NCBI RefSeq assembly: GCF_007641255.1
Contig: NZ_CP036259.1
Span: 2,232,001-2,296,000 of the forward strand
Source: Sporomusa termitida
GTDB lineage: Bacteria > Bacillota > Negativicutes > Sporomusales > Sporomusaceae
Direction: 5' to 3'
DNA length: 64,000 bases
Shown: one piece after another, positions 32,918 to 42,164 of the stretch
Layout: each line of letters begins with the position of its first letter
Numbering within the stretch: the first letter of the stretch is position 1
The notes under the pieces: generated by a model
What the model saw: only the letters and a program-made list of their open reading frames with translations
Database searches by the model: none
Told to the model about the DNA's origin: nothing
Translations under genes and position numbers: made by a program

Positions 32918-32931
32918 CTCGTATTCCCCCG

Positions 32932-33750
32932 TTATCCCGTTAAATTGGCATGAGCCTCAGCCACTACGGCAGCAATACCAGCCTCTTCTACGGCAGCAGC
33001 AGCCGGATAATTCACTAAATATAAAAGGTATTCAATATTGCCTTCTGGTCCCTTAACCGGTGAAAAAGTCAGTCCCAGCGGTACCAGTGCGAGCGACCCA
33101 GCCATATTCACGACATTGTTGATAACTTCACGATGAACCGCCGGCTCCCGGACAACCCCTTTTTTGCCGACTTTTTCCCGACCTGCTTCAAACTGTGGTT
33201 TAATAAGTGCGACTACTTCCCCGTGGGGAGCGAGCAGTGTTTTAACGACCGGCAGCACTTTATCAAGCGAGATAAAGGCCACATCAATCGAGACAAAATC
33301 TAATAACTCCCCCAAATCCGCCGGTGTGACATGGCGGATATTGGTACGTTCCATGTTTATTACCCGGGCGTCGGTCCTAAGGGACCAGGCTAACTGCCCA
33401 TACCCAACATCAATGGCATACACTTTACGAATGCCGTTCTGGAGGGCACAATCGGTAAAGCCGCCGGTTGACGCGCCGACATCAGCCATTACTTTCCCCG
33501 CTAAGTCCAGGTTAAACCGCGCCAGTGCTTTAGCCAGTTTAAGCCCGCCGCGGCTGACAAAGCCAATATTGTCCCCGTGAACAATAATTCTGGCGGTGGT
33601 AGGCACAACAGTACCCGCTTTGTCTGATTTTTGGCCGTCCACAGTCACCAGTCCGGCCATAATATAGGCCTTGGCCCGTTCACGGCTGACAGCCAGCCCC
33701 TTTTCAACCAGTAATATATCAAGACGCTCTTTGGTGCGTGCCCCTGTCAT
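32932..33750 (-). CDS. tlyA: TlyA family rRNA 2'-O-methyltransferase
   Basis: A 272-residue protein with an N-terminal S4 RNA-binding domain (RLDILLVEKGLAVSRERAKA, residues 9-28) and an FtsJ-like methyltransferase domain (MADVGASTGGFTDCALQNG, about 88-106). TlyA proteins methylate ribose on 16S and 23S rRNA; some have haemolysin annotation of doubtful meaning. It overlaps dxs by 4 bases, as in Bacillus yqxC. Confidence 0.94.
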   Translation of the reverse strand: MTGARTKERLDILLVEKGLAVSRERAKAYIMAGLVTVDGQKSDKAGTVVPTTARIIVHGDNIGFVSRGGLKLAKALARFNLDLAGKVMADVGASTGGFTDCALQNGIRKVYAIDVGYGQLAWSLRTDARVINMERTNIRHVTPADLGELLDFVSIDVAFISLDKVLPVVKTLLAPHGEVVALIKPQFEAGREKVGKKGVVREPAVHREVINNVVNMAGSLALVPLGLTFSPVKGPEGNIEYLLYLVNYPAAAAVEEAGIAAVVAEAHANLTG

Positions 33751-35636
33751 TTCCTTACTCCAAACTGACGGATAAAAGCCTCGGCACTGGCAGCAATGCC
33801 CTGCGGATCTAAACCGTGCCGGGATAGTAAGTAGTTCCGGGGCCCATGCTCGATATATTTGTCAGGTAAGCCCAGCCGTAATACTTTTACCCAGTTAAGC
33901 TGCTGGGCATTAATATATTCAAGCACGGCTGACCCGAACCCTCCTGCCAGCACATTGTCCTCGACTGTAATTATTACACCTTTATCCCTGGCCAGCCGGC
34001 GGATCAACTGTCCGTCCAGGGGTTTGACAAAGCGGGCGTTGACCACACCGGCCTCAATGCCTTTGGGAGCTAACAGGGCCGCGGCCTGGCAACAGGCGGC
34101 AGCCATTGTCCCAATGGCAAGCAACACCAGATCTTTTCCGAGCAAAAGTTCCTCAGACTTTCCTAGTTCAAGCTGCGTAAAATCAGGTTTACTCTCTGCA
34201 CCAACGCCGCTGCCGCGTGGATAGCGAATCGCCACCGGGCCATTAAGCTGCGTCGCCGTATAGAGCATATGCCGGAGTTCATTTTCATCTTTAGGCGCCA
34301 TCATGACCATATTCGGGATATGGCGTAGGAAAGAATAGTCAAATACACCGTGGTGAGTGGCACCATCTTCGCCAACAATCCCGGCCCGGTCCAGCATAAA
34401 AATTACCGGCAGATTCTGCAGGCATACATCATGCAGGATCTGATCATAGCCCCGCTGTAAAAAAGTAGAATATACGGCAACCACCGGTCTTTTACCCTGG
34501 GTGGCCATCCCGGCCGCCAAGGTAACGGCATGCTGCTCGGCAATGCCCACATCAAAAAAACGCTCAGGGAATCTTGCCGAGAATTTTTTTAAGCCGGTTC
34601 CCTCCGGCATAGCCGCCGTTATGGCAACAATATCAGGGTTCTGCTCGGCCAGTTTTACCAGGGTATCGCCAAACACCTGGGTATACGAAGGGGCCCCCCC
34701 GTTTTTTATTATCTCACCTGTATCGATACAGAATGGTCCAACCCCGTGAAACTTATCGGCATTACATTCTGCCGGTGCATACCCTTTGCCTTTTTGCGTA
34801 AGTAAATGAATAAGCACCGGGCCTTTAATACTTTTGGTCTTGTCAAGCACATCCAGAATTAAAGGTATGTTATGACCGTCAATGGGTCCAAAATAGGTGA
34901 AGCCTAATTCTTCAAATAACATTCCCGGTACCAGCAGATATTTCAGGCTGTCTTTTACCCGTTCGGCAGTTTTGGCAACACTTTCCCCTATGGCCGGAAT
35001 CCGGCGCAGTAAATATTCAATATCATGTTTTACCTTGGAATAGGTGGGCGCAGTACGCAGTTTTGCCAGGTACTCCGACATCGCCCCCACATTTTTGGCA
35101 ATCGACATTTCATTGTCGTTTAAGACCACCGTGAGATTAATATTAAGGTGGCCGGCATGGTTGAGGGCTTCATAAGCCTGACCGCCGGTCAGTGAACCAT
35201 CGCCAATGATACCGATAACATTATAGGTATCGCCTGACATATCACGCGCCAGCGCTACGCCTAAGGCTGAAGATATAGAGGTGCTGGAATGCCCCACACC
35301 AAAAACATCATGCTGGCTTTCACATCTTTTAGGAAAGCCGCTGATGCCCCCGGTCTGCCGGAGGGTGGAAAACTGGCGGCGGCGACCGGTTAAAATTTTA
35401 TGTACATACGCCTGATGTCCCACATCCCAGATAAATTTATCATTGGGACTGTTGAATGTCCTGTGCAGCGCCAGTGTTAATTCAACAACACCTAAGTTAG
35501 GTGCTAAATGTCCGCCATTGGCGGATACAGTATGTATAAGAAGCTCGCGGATTTCACCGGCGAGCTTTTCTAATTGCCCTAAAGAAAGACTTTTAAGGTC
35601 TTGTGGCCCGTTAATGCCATCAAGCAATGTCCCCAA
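33747..35636 (-). CDS. dxs: 1-deoxy-D-xylulose-5-phosphate synthase
   Basis: Thiamine-diphosphate enzyme of the MEP isoprenoid pathway, joining pyruvate and glyceraldehyde-3-phosphate. TPP motif GDGSLTGGQAYEALNHAG, GHQAYVHKILTGR, the GIAEQHAVT region and DRAGIVGEDGATHHG are intact. I chose TTG at 35636, with GGGGAAG five bases upstream, giving 629 residues; the upstream 30 codons are atypical and lack a ribosome site before ATG 35669. It is next to a polyprenyl synthase gene whose substrates it supplies. Confidence 0.95.
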   Translation of the reverse strand: MGTLLDGINGPQDLKSLSLGQLEKLAGEIRELLIHTVSANGGHLAPNLGVVELTLALHRTFNSPNDKFIWDVGHQAYVHKILTGRRRQFSTLRQTGGISGFPKRCESQHDVFGVGHSSTSISSALGVALARDMSGDTYNVIGIIGDGSLTGGQAYEALNHAGHLNINLTVVLNDNEMSIAKNVGAMSEYLAKLRTAPTYSKVKHDIEYLLRRIPAIGESVAKTAERVKDSLKYLLVPGMLFEELGFTYFGPIDGHNIPLILDVLDKTKSIKGPVLIHLLTQKGKGYAPAECNADKFHGVGPFCIDTGEIIKNGGAPSYTQVFGDTLVKLAEQNPDIVAITAAMPEGTGLKKFSARFPERFFDVGIAEQHAVTLAAGMATQGKRPVVAVYSTFLQRGYDQILHDVCLQNLPVIFMLDRAGIVGEDGATHHGVFDYSFLRHIPNMVMMAPKDENELRHMLYTATQLNGPVAIRYPRGSGVGAESKPDFTQLELGKSEELLLGKDLVLLAIGTMAAACCQAAALLAPKGIEAGVVNARFVKPLDGQLIRRLARDKGVIITVEDNVLAGGFGSAVLEYINAQQLNWVKVLRLGLPDKYIEHGPRNYLLSRHGLDPQGIAASAEAFIRQFGVRK

Positions 35637-35722
35637 ACCAACTTCCCCGCTTTCCCTGACAGAAGTCATAATGCATGAATGTATTTTCCAAAACATATTA
35701 TAGCATAGTTTAGGACTAACAT

Positions 35723-36181
35723 TCATCTACAAAATACATAAAACGCATAGGCTATAAGAGTACCGTGAACGGCTCCGCCCAGCACCTCGAGTGGTGTATG
35801 CCCTAATAACTCTTTAAGTCTGGTGTCCCGGACTTTGTGTTCGACCCGCATTTCGCGTACTAATTTATTAATAACTTTGGCCTGCTTGCCTGCTGCCCGG
35901 CGTACGCCGGCCGCATCGTACATGACAATGCCGGCCAGGACGACCGCTACCGCAAACAAACTGGATTCCAGCCCATCTTTAAGGGCTACACCAACAGCCA
36001 GGCTGACCACCAATGCCGTATGTGAACTGGGCATACCACCGGCACCGACAAGCCGTTCGGCATTAAATGATCCGTGGCGCCAGTAAGAGGTTATTGTCTT
36101 TAATACCTGGGCGGTAAACCATGCGGTAATGGCAGTCATTAATATAACATTTTTCCCGATTCCCGCCATAAAATCGAACAT
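35723..36181 (-). CDS. Divergent PAP2 family membrane protein (DUF212)
   Basis: A 152-residue membrane protein of the DUF212/divergent PAP2 group. Conserved GGMPSSHTALVVSLAVGVAL (about residues 47-66) is the phosphatase-like motif, with GHTPLEVLGGAVHGTLIAY near the C-terminus. The family may act on polyprenyl phosphates, which fits its place between the polyprenyl synthase and dxs; this role is inferred from context. Confidence 0.88.
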   Translation of the reverse strand: MFDFMAGIGKNVILMTAITAWFTAQVLKTITSYWRHGSFNAERLVGAGGMPSSHTALVVSLAVGVALKDGLESSLFAVAVVLAGIVMYDAAGVRRAAGKQAKVINKLVREMRVEHKVRDTRLKELLGHTPLEVLGGAVHGTLIAYAFYVFCR

Positions 36182-36191
36182 TATTTACACC

Positions 36192-37091
36192 TCAGGCTTC
36201 ACGATTGATTAAATATTCCACTAAGTCGCGTAAAATTACAGCTTCAGAGCCAAAATCCTGTAAGCTGAGCAAGGCATTGTCTACGGCCTGCTGAGCCAGG
36301 TGTTTAGCGCCGTCAAGCGAATACAGTGTTACATAAGTCACTTTCTGATTCCTCATATCACTGCCCACCGGTTTACCAATCTTGTCCTGACTGCCAGTTA
36401 CGTCAAGCATATCATCTGTAATCTGAAAAGCCAGACCGAAATGTTCAGCATAAGCAGTCAGTGCTGCCAGCTGATTTGGGCTGGCATTGGCCAGCATAGC
36501 TCCTGCCCGCAGTGCGGCCTTAAATAACGCGCCGGTTTTGGCCTGATGGATAAACTTCAGGGTATTGGCATCAACCGTTTGTCCGGCCGAGGCAAGATCG
36601 ACCGCCTGGCCGCCGACCATACCGGCGGCACCGGCAGCAACAGCTATCTCTTTGACTACATTAATCAATGTTGCTGCCTGAACATTAGGCTGGGAGAGCA
36701 TTGTGCTGAACGCGGCTGTTAATAACCCGTCCCCAGCTAAGATTGCCATGCCGTCACCATATATTTTATGATTGGTGAGTTTACCACGCCGGTAATCATC
36801 ATTATCCATGGCCGGCAAATCGTCATGAATCAGCGAATAGGTGTGAATCATCTCCAACCCGCAGGCCACAGGCAGATAATCAGCGCCGCAGCCGCCGGCA
36901 GCATCGGCTGCCGCCATCAGCATAATCGGCCGCAGCCTTTTGCCGCCGGCAAACAGGCTGTAGCGCATTGCCTCAAAGATAATCGGCGGGCAGGCATCAG
37001 CCGGAGTGTAACAGGCCAGCGCCTCTTCCAGCAAACTTACTTTTTGCCGGCAATAATGACTTAGGGAAAATTGTTTTGTCATAGCAGTCAA
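36192..37091 (-). CDS. ispA: Polyprenyl (farnesyl) diphosphate synthase
   Basis: A 299-residue class I prenyltransferase that condenses IPP with allylic diphosphates to farnesyl or geranyl diphosphate. First Asp-rich motif IHDDLPAMDNDDYRRGK and second motif FQITDDMLDVTG are intact, with GKRLRPIM in front. TTG start with GGAGG upstream; it overlaps xseB by 4 bases. The chain length is not decided by sequence inspection alone, though the residues before DDLPAMD fit FPP synthases. Confidence 0.94.
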   Translation of the reverse strand: MTAMTKQFSLSHYCRQKVSLLEEALACYTPADACPPIIFEAMRYSLFAGGKRLRPIMLMAAADAAGGCGADYLPVACGLEMIHTYSLIHDDLPAMDNDDYRRGKLTNHKIYGDGMAILAGDGLLTAAFSTMLSQPNVQAATLINVVKEIAVAAGAAGMVGGQAVDLASAGQTVDANTLKFIHQAKTGALFKAALRAGAMLANASPNQLAALTAYAEHFGLAFQITDDMLDVTGSQDKIGKPVGSDMRNQKVTYVTLYSLDGAKHLAQQAVDNALLSLQDFGSEAVILRDLVEYLINREA

Positions 37092-37345
37092 TCAGCCTCC
37101 ACCAGATTAAGCGGTTTTTCAACAAGCTTGCCTTGTTCCTGCTGCAGAATTTTATTTACCTGGGCTTCGGCAGCAGTAAGGCGTTCAAAACACAGTTTGG
37201 CATAGGCAATACCTTCGCAAAACCGGTCTAAGGCATCCTCCAGCGGCAGTTCACCTGTTTCCAGTTGCTTTACAATTACTTCTAATTTGCCAAGAGCGTC
37301 TTCAAAACATACATTACTTTGTTTATTACCTGCTTTATTAGCCAT
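37088..37345 (-). CDS. xseB: Exodeoxyribonuclease VII small subunit
   Basis: An 85-residue helical subunit of exonuclease VII. The family core FEDALGKLEVIVKQLETGEL (about residues 14-33) and the following PLEDALDRFCEGIAYAKLC are present. It overlaps xseA by 8 bases and ispA by 4, a standard arrangement. Confidence 0.96.
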   Translation of the reverse strand: MANKAGNKQSNVCFEDALGKLEVIVKQLETGELPLEDALDRFCEGIAYAKLCFERLTAAEAQVNKILQQEQGKLVEKPLNLVEAD

Positions 37346-38549
37346 TTTTCTCCTCCTTTACCCTAACCACATCGACATCCAGCCGCCCCTGCCGCAAAAC
37401 AATCTCCAGCCGCTGACCGGCTATGACCTGACCGGCTCCGGTCACCACTTGTCCCGCCGGTGTACGGACCAGACTGTAGCCTCTGGCCAGTACCGCCAGC
37501 GGATTAAGCACAGCGAGCTTTTCTGTATGTATTTTCAACACATGCTGTTTTGCGACAATGATTTTTTGCATTGCCTGGCCTAACCGTTCCGTGTATAAAT
37601 CGGTAAGCTGCTTTTTGTCAGCCAACAGTTTTTCCGGCTGCAGAAATACTTTGTTATCGCGGAGCTGCTGCAGCACTTGCCGCCGGTCTTTCAAATAAGT
37701 CCGGATATTGTTCTCCAGCATGGTTTGGAGTGTATGGATATAGCGCTTCAGCTCATTGACATCCGGAACAACAAGTTCAGCAGCCTGCGAAGGCGTTGCG
37801 GCCCGGCGGTCGGCGGCAAAATCGGCTAAGGTGTAATCTGTTTGGTGACCCACCGCCGACACAACGGGGATGACCGATTCAGCGATAGCCCGCACTACCT
37901 TTTCATCATTAAAGGCCCATAACTCTTCGATCGAGCCGCCCCCGCGGCCGGCAATAATAACATCGACATTAGCCAGGCGGTTAAAAGCCTGGATAGCCTG
38001 GACAATTTGTCCGGGCGCCTCCAGTCCCTGAACCTGAACCGGAAACAGAATCAGACACAGGCCAGGATGGCGCCGGTTGGCAACGGTAATAATATCTCTT
38101 AGCGCCGCTCCGGACGGCGAGGTTACAAGCCCCACCGCTCTGGGCAACAGCGGCAGGGGCCGTTTACGGCTTTCCTCAAACAGGCCGGCTGCTGCCAGCT
38201 TTTCTTTCAGCTGGTTAAAGGCAATACTGAGTTCTCCCAGGCCGTCAGGAATTAACTGATCGGCGTAAAGCTGGTACTGGCCGTCGCGTTCGAATATAGT
38301 CACCTGGCCAAACACGACTACCTTAAGCCCATCGCGCGGTTCAAATTTTAAAAACTGGGCCCGGCTTTTAAACATAACCCCTTTTATCTGTGAACCGGCA
38401 TCTTTAAGGGTAAAATAGCAGTGGCCCGAATAGTGACATTTAAAATTAGACAACTCGCCCCGGATAGCAACTGAAACCAGTTTCGGGTCTTTATCAAACA
38501 GACTTTTAAGATATTTGGTAAAATCGCTGACAGTATATATATTGCTCAT
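37338..38549 (-). CDS. xseA: Exodeoxyribonuclease VII large subunit
   Basis: A 403-residue catalytic subunit that degrades single-stranded DNA. N-terminal OB-fold (IYTVSDFTKYLKSLFD, VAIRGELSNFKCHYSGHCYF), catalytic domain with GLVTSPSGAALRDI and DVIIAGRGGGSIEELWAFND, and C-terminal coiled coil. I chose ATG at 38549, 7 bases after AGGTGG, over an ATG two codons earlier. It heads a long transcript running to recN. Confidence 0.96.
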   Translation of the reverse strand: MSNIYTVSDFTKYLKSLFDKDPKLVSVAIRGELSNFKCHYSGHCYFTLKDAGSQIKGVMFKSRAQFLKFEPRDGLKVVVFGQVTIFERDGQYQLYADQLIPDGLGELSIAFNQLKEKLAAAGLFEESRKRPLPLLPRAVGLVTSPSGAALRDIITVANRRHPGLCLILFPVQVQGLEAPGQIVQAIQAFNRLANVDVIIAGRGGGSIEELWAFNDEKVVRAIAESVIPVVSAVGHQTDYTLADFAADRRAATPSQAAELVVPDVNELKRYIHTLQTMLENNIRTYLKDRRQVLQQLRDNKVFLQPEKLLADKKQLTDLYTERLGQAMQKIIVAKQHVLKIHTEKLAVLNPLAVLARGYSLVRTPAGQVVTGAGQVIAGQRLEIVLRQGRLDVDVVRVKEEKNG

Positions 38550-38575
38550 ATTCATACCACCTGATTTTATTTTGC

Positions 38576-38603
38576 ATCATATTTTTAATTAGGAACCAGA
38601 CAA
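38576..38603 (-). promoter_or_regulatory. Possible sigma-A promoter of the xseA-recN operon
   Basis: On the minus strand TTGTCT (38603-38598), 16-base spacer, TATGAT (38581-38576), about 27 bases before the xseA start and just after the preceding terminator. Confidence 0.5.
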
Positions 38604-38625
38604 ACATAATAATAACCTATAAATA

Positions 38626-38652
38626 CAAAAAAAACCAGACATAAGTCTGGGT
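38626..38652 (-). terminator. Terminator after the 45-residue protein gene
   Basis: Stem CCAGAC/GTCTGG with a 4-base loop, followed on the minus strand by nine T. It separates the nusB transcript from the xseA operon. Confidence 0.85.
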
Positions 38653-38667
38653 AAAGATTTTTAACCT

Positions 38668-38805
38668 TTAAAATCGGGCACCGAAATAGCGCTGAGCTAA
38701 ATATCCGCTTATCCCCCCCACCACGAACCAGAAAAAATATCCGGGCGGAATAAGATGACCAACAACCGAGCCTATGACTGCACCGGCAAGAATATAGGGA
38801 ACCAT
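38668..38805 (-). CDS. 45-residue membrane protein
   Basis: A tiny glycine-rich membrane protein, two short hydrophobic segments (PYILAGAVIGSVVGHLI and FFWFVVGGISGYLA) joined by a Pro-Gly turn, ending YFGARF. ATG at 38805 is fixed by GGGAGGTGAC upstream; the longer upstream reading overlaps the TsaD-like gene and has no ribosome site. Unrecognised; it lies at the end of the asp23-nusB transcript and is followed by a clear terminator. Confidence 0.7.
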   Translation of the reverse strand: MVPYILAGAVIGSVVGHLIPPGYFFWFVVGGISGYLAQRYFGARF

Positions 38806-38875
38806 GGTGTCACCTCCCGGCATATGAATTTGTGTATCATATGCCGGAGCAGCTGCATTGGTGAATCTGCAGCTG

Positions 38876-39835
38876 TCAGGCGTTGAAGGCAGCATAAGCA
38901 GCACCGGCTGCATTGTCCGGACTATACCTGTTTTCAGGAAAATAAAGTTTTGCCACCCCGGGGCGTTCCAGCTGTTCTGACAGGTAGTGCCTGATAAAGC
39001 GGTTGGCCATTACCCCGCCTACCAGCAGCACCTCTGTAAGGCCGGTACTTGCGACTGCCTGCTTGAGCATAGTCATTACCGCTGTGGCAATGCTAAGCTC
39101 CACCCCGGCAGCAATTGCTCCTCTGTCAGTACCCTGGGTTACTAATTTGCGGACATGAGTCTCGGGGCCGGCAAAACTAACGGTGGTGCCGCGGACACAG
39201 ACCGGTATTTTTACTGCGTGGCTGCGGTCTTGTGCAGCCAGAGCCTCCAGGTGAGGCCCGGCGGGAAAAGGCAGCCCTAATAAAACGCCCACACGGTCTA
39301 CCAATTGTCCGGCCTGAATATCCTGACTGCAGCCAATGATCTCTATCTTTAATCTCTTGGCCTGTTGGGGACCGGCCGCGGCTGATACCCGCATAAGCTC
39401 AGTAGTGCCGCCCGATAAGTGAACCGCCAGAAATTGTGCTGATCCCGGACCACCGGCCGACCAAAGTCCGGCAAAAATATGGCTTTCCTGATGACTGATG
39501 CGCTGAAGGGGAACATTATGGCTTAGCGCTAACACCTTAGCATAGCCGTCACCAACCAGAAACGCAGGCATATAGGAATCCGGCAACGGCCGGGGATAGG
39601 CGGAAACCGCGATGCCTTTGAAGGCCACAGGCCCGGGAAGCTCCCGGCAGGCTTCAGCAAATAGTTCCGGCAGATTGCGGGTATGCTGAAACACCATTGC
39701 CGATTGCTGAAGCCCCCGGCTGCCAGCCTTAACCTGCAGAATTCTCCGGCAATCGGCAACTAACTGGCCCGCCTCATTCAGCAGCGCTACTGAACTTGTA
39801 TAACAACTGGTATCTATCCCCAGGAAATAGCTCAT
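38876..39835 (-). CDS. TsaD/Kae1-like paralogue (peptidase M22 family)
   Basis: A 319-residue ASKHA-fold protein related to TsaD, the tRNA threonylcarbamoyl transferase. The metal-ligand motif appears as HQESH (about residues 110-114) and the phosphate loops as [10 protein letters not shown] and [11 protein letters not shown]. It is shorter and more divergent than true TsaD, and no tsaB or tsaE is near. This resembles the second Gcp-like protein encoded next to nusB in many clostridia. Activity is unproven. Confidence 0.85.
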   Translation of the reverse strand: MSYFLGIDTSCYTSSVALLNEAGQLVADCRRILQVKAGSRGLQQSAMVFQHTRNLPELFAEACRELPGPVAFKGIAVSAYPRPLPDSYMPAFLVGDGYAKVLALSHNVPLQRISHQESHIFAGLWSAGGPGSAQFLAVHLSGGTTELMRVSAAAGPQQAKRLKIEIIGCSQDIQAGQLVDRVGVLLGLPFPAGPHLEALAAQDRSHAVKIPVCVRGTTVSFAGPETHVRKLVTQGTDRGAIAAGVELSIATAVMTMLKQAVASTGLTEVLLVGGVMANRFIRHYLSEQLERPGVAKLYFPENRYSPDNAAGAAYAAFNA

Positions 39836-40248
39836 GCCAGCCCTTTATTTTTTACAATTGATCCTAAAATACCATTGATAAACCGGCTGGACTCCTCAGT
39901 GCCAAAGGTTTTTGCCAATTCCACAGCTTCATTAATGGCAACGCCTGGCTGTAAGCGCTCCTGACTGTATTTCATTTCATAAATAGCCATCCGGGCTATA
40001 TTACGGTCAACACCGGCCATGCGTTCAATTTTCCATTCTTTAGATAACTCAGATATGTAGTCATCAATAACGGCTAAATTGCTATAGGTACCTTCAACCA
40101 GTGACTTAGCATAGAGCCTGGTATTCTCATTAACGTCTTCCCGCTCACTAAATACAGAGTTGAGTGCTTCATCATTGCTGACACCCGCGTTAAAATCCAA
40201 TTGAAATAATGCTTGCACAGCCATCTCACGGGCCTTTCTACGGCTCAT
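39832..40248 (-). CDS. nusB: Transcription antitermination factor NusB
   Basis: A 138-residue all-helical protein that binds boxA RNA with NusE for rRNA antitermination. N-terminus [19 protein letters not shown] and C-terminal [21 protein letters not shown] are diagnostic. I chose ATG at 40248 with AAGGA upstream; the longer reading adds 29 atypical residues. It overlaps the TsaD-like gene by 4 bases. Confidence 0.96.
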   Translation of the reverse strand: MSRRKAREMAVQALFQLDFNAGVSNDEALNSVFSEREDVNENTRLYAKSLVEGTYSNLAVIDDYISELSKEWKIERMAGVDRNIARMAIYEMKYSQERLQPGVAINEAVELAKTFGTEESSRFINGILGSIVKNKGLA

Positions 40249-40270
40249 AAATTTCCTTCTTTCTAAGCGC

Positions 40271-40498
40271 CTACCGATTGTAACCTGGAGGTAGCAGCTT
40301 ATCCAAAATTTCCATAATATCTTCTTTTTGGTCAATGCGTTTGCCTACAACATAACCGGCAATTACGCATAAAACTACAAATAGTGTACGAAAAAAACCA
40401 AAAGTTATAACCAGGATGCCAAATATAAAGCCAAATAACACCCCAAGAAGTTTACCGCTATGGTGCTGCCAGATTTCCTCCAGTAGTTTGGAATTCAC
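40271..40498 (-). CDS. DUF2273 small membrane protein
   Basis: A 75-residue protein with two adjacent membrane helices ([19 protein letters not shown] and [15 protein letters not shown]) followed by a polar RIDQKEDI tail, matching DUF2273. Such proteins accompany AmaP and Asp23. GTG at 40498 is preceded by GAGGTG; a GTG three codons earlier overlaps that site. Confidence 0.85.
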   Translation of the reverse strand: MNSKLLEEIWQHHSGKLLGVLFGFIFGILVITFGFFRTLFVVLCVIAGYVVGKRIDQKEDIMEILDKLLPPGYNR

Positions 40499-40509
40499 AA
40501 CTGTCACCT

Positions 40510-41049
40510 CTATTCAACACGCTGTTTCGCTTTAAAATCATTGCTGATATTATCCACCGTAACCTGAACGTCAGCCAGCTCGATCCCTACAGTGTTTTTT
40601 ATATACTCATGCACACGCTGTTGAATTTCACCGGCCACAGTCGGCACATGGCTTTCCGGGCTGACTACCGCTTTTATGTGCACGGTAATGCCCTGGGGGG
40701 TCAACGCCACCTTTACCTTGATGCCCCGTACACCCCGCAGGTGACGGACCGTTTTTTCCACCAGATTCTCGACCGCAGTCAGGGAAATATGTACATCACC
40801 AATTTCATTGTGATGGACAATGGTATCTTTGGCTTTACGGGAGCGAAGGCCGGCCAAAAGCAGTCTGATGCTAACTAATAAAAATACCGCTCCCACCAGC
40901 GAAGCTTCCCACTGGCCATAGATATGGCCAATGCTTGTCCACGCCAATTCCAATGGAATAAGGCGTAAAGACAGGAGAATGGCGGCGAATGATAAAAAAG
41001 CCAGTAAAAATGTGTAAATAGACAGGATAATGCGGTCAATAATCCCCAT
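40510..41049 (-). CDS. amaP: Alkaline shock membrane anchor AmaP
   Basis: A 179-residue protein with two N-terminal membrane helices (residues about 8-28 and 50-67) and a soluble C-terminal domain like Asp23. In Staphylococcus, AmaP anchors Asp23 at the membrane. It follows asp23 after about 34 bases and precedes DUF2273. AAGGAG upstream of the ATG. Confidence 0.9.
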   Translation of the reverse strand: MGIIDRIILSIYTFLLAFLSFAAILLSLRLIPLELAWTSIGHIYGQWEASLVGAVFLLVSIRLLLAGLRSRKAKDTIVHHNEIGDVHISLTAVENLVEKTVRHLRGVRGIKVKVALTPQGITVHIKAVVSPESHVPTVAGEIQQRVHEYIKNTVGIELADVQVTVDNISNDFKAKQRVE

Positions 41050-41083
41050 AGCGTTCGCTCTCCTTTCTTTTGGCCTCTTCCCG

Positions 41084-41485
41084 TTATCTTACCCTAATGT
41101 CTTCTTCTTTATCGTCCAGAGCAAAGCCTACACCCTGAACATGAATATTCACTTCCACAACATCAAGGCCGGTCATAGATTCAATGCCCCGTTTAACATT
41201 TTCCTGGACTCTCAGCGCGACATCGGGGATACGCACGCCATATTCAACGATAATATATAAATCCACTGCCGCTTCCCGTTCGCCGACCTCAACCTTAACT
41301 CCTTTGGAGAGATTTTTTTTACCCAGCATCTCGGCAATACCGCCGACTAAACCGGCACTCATGCCCGCCACGCCGGTAACTTCGGTGGCCGCAAGCCCGG
41401 CAATAATGCCAACAACCTCATCAGCGATCCTGATAGAACCAACATCATTATGTTCTGTTTTTTCCATCCGCTCTCTCTTTTCCAT
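41084..41485 (-). CDS. Asp23/Gls24 family envelope stress protein
   Basis: A 133-residue protein of the Asp23/Gls24 family (VGSIRIADEVVGIIAGLAAT, IIVEYGVRIPDVALRVQENV). It corresponds in place to YqhY of Bacillus, between spoIIIAH and nusB. It is probably held at the membrane by AmaP and linked to cell-envelope homeostasis. A near-consensus sigma-A promoter lies upstream. Confidence 0.93.
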   Translation of the reverse strand: MEKRERMEKTEHNDVGSIRIADEVVGIIAGLAATEVTGVAGMSAGLVGGIAEMLGKKNLSKGVKVEVGEREAAVDLYIIVEYGVRIPDVALRVQENVKRGIESMTGLDVVEVNIHVQGVGFALDDKEEDIRVR

Positions 41486-41552
41486 TTCCCACCCTCCCCA
41501 AACTCTTTACTATTACAATGTATTACAGGACCGGATATCTTATAACTATATT

Positions 41553-41581
41553 ATTATACCAAGCTTTTTCCATTTTTACAA
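41553..41581 (-). promoter_or_regulatory. Sigma-A promoter of the asp23-nusB transcript
   Basis: On the minus strand TTGTAA (41581-41576), exactly 17-base spacer, TATAAT (41558-41553). It lies just downstream of the spoIIIA terminator. Confidence 0.65.
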
Positions 41582-41587
41582 ATAGGT

Positions 41588-41616
41588 GAAAAAAAGCGGA
41601 GAGAGTCTCTCCGCTT
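41588..41616 (-). terminator. Terminator of the spoIIIA operon
   Basis: Stem AAGCGGAGA/TCTCCGCTT with a 5-base loop (GAGTC), followed on the minus strand by a run of T and TTCACC. It overlaps the spoIIIAH stop codon at 41615-41617. Confidence 0.9.
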
Positions 41617-42154
41617 ACGGTTTAGCGCTTACCGTAACATCCTCAGGCTTAACCCCGGCAATACGGCAAATGACTTCCGCCACCTGGATTACTTCCTCCC
41701 GGGACAGTGCGGTTGTTTTAACAACAGCACTAACGGAGTTATCCCGGATAAATACCAGTGCATCGCCAAAGCCTTTGGATTTGATTAAGTTTTCCATTTC
41801 TGCTTCCCGCTGCTTTTCCAGAGTCATTTTTAAAATCGTTGCCTGCGCCTCCTGTTTACTATCTTCGGTTTTAGCATCTTTTATAATCTCCCGCAGGAGA
41901 TCGGACCGTTCGCTTCTGATCTTATCCCTTTCCAGCCGGTATTCAACAAAAAAGTCGGGAGCCATTACCGGTACAACCTGCTCGCTGACCGCTTTTGTCA
42001 CCTGCATGGCATTCGATCTGTCCGCCCGGGCGGTACGCATATCCTGGGCGTAGTTCCAGGCGCCGCTGATAAGCAGGGAAAGAATGCCGGCGGCCACTAT
42101 AAAGGCAGCAAGTTTTCCTATTTTATTTATAGATAATACTGAGAATATTCTCAT
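41615..42154 (-). CDS. spoIIIAH: Stage III sporulation protein AH
   Basis: A 179-residue mother-cell membrane protein, partner of forespore SpoIIQ in the feeding channel. One N-terminal membrane helix (about residues 13-30), then a linker and a YscJ/FliF-like ring-forming domain (AEMENLIKSKGFGDALVFIR). Last gene of the spoIIIA operon; length is shorter than the 218-residue Bacillus form, mostly in the linker. Confidence 0.93.
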   Translation of the reverse strand: MRIFSVLSINKIGKLAAFIVAAGILSLLISGAWNYAQDMRTARADRSNAMQVTKAVSEQVVPVMAPDFFVEYRLERDKIRSERSDLLREIIKDAKTEDSKQEAQATILKMTLEKQREAEMENLIKSKGFGDALVFIRDNSVSAVVKTTALSREEVIQVAEVICRIAGVKPEDVTVSAKP

Positions 42155-42164
42155 ACTCTTACCC

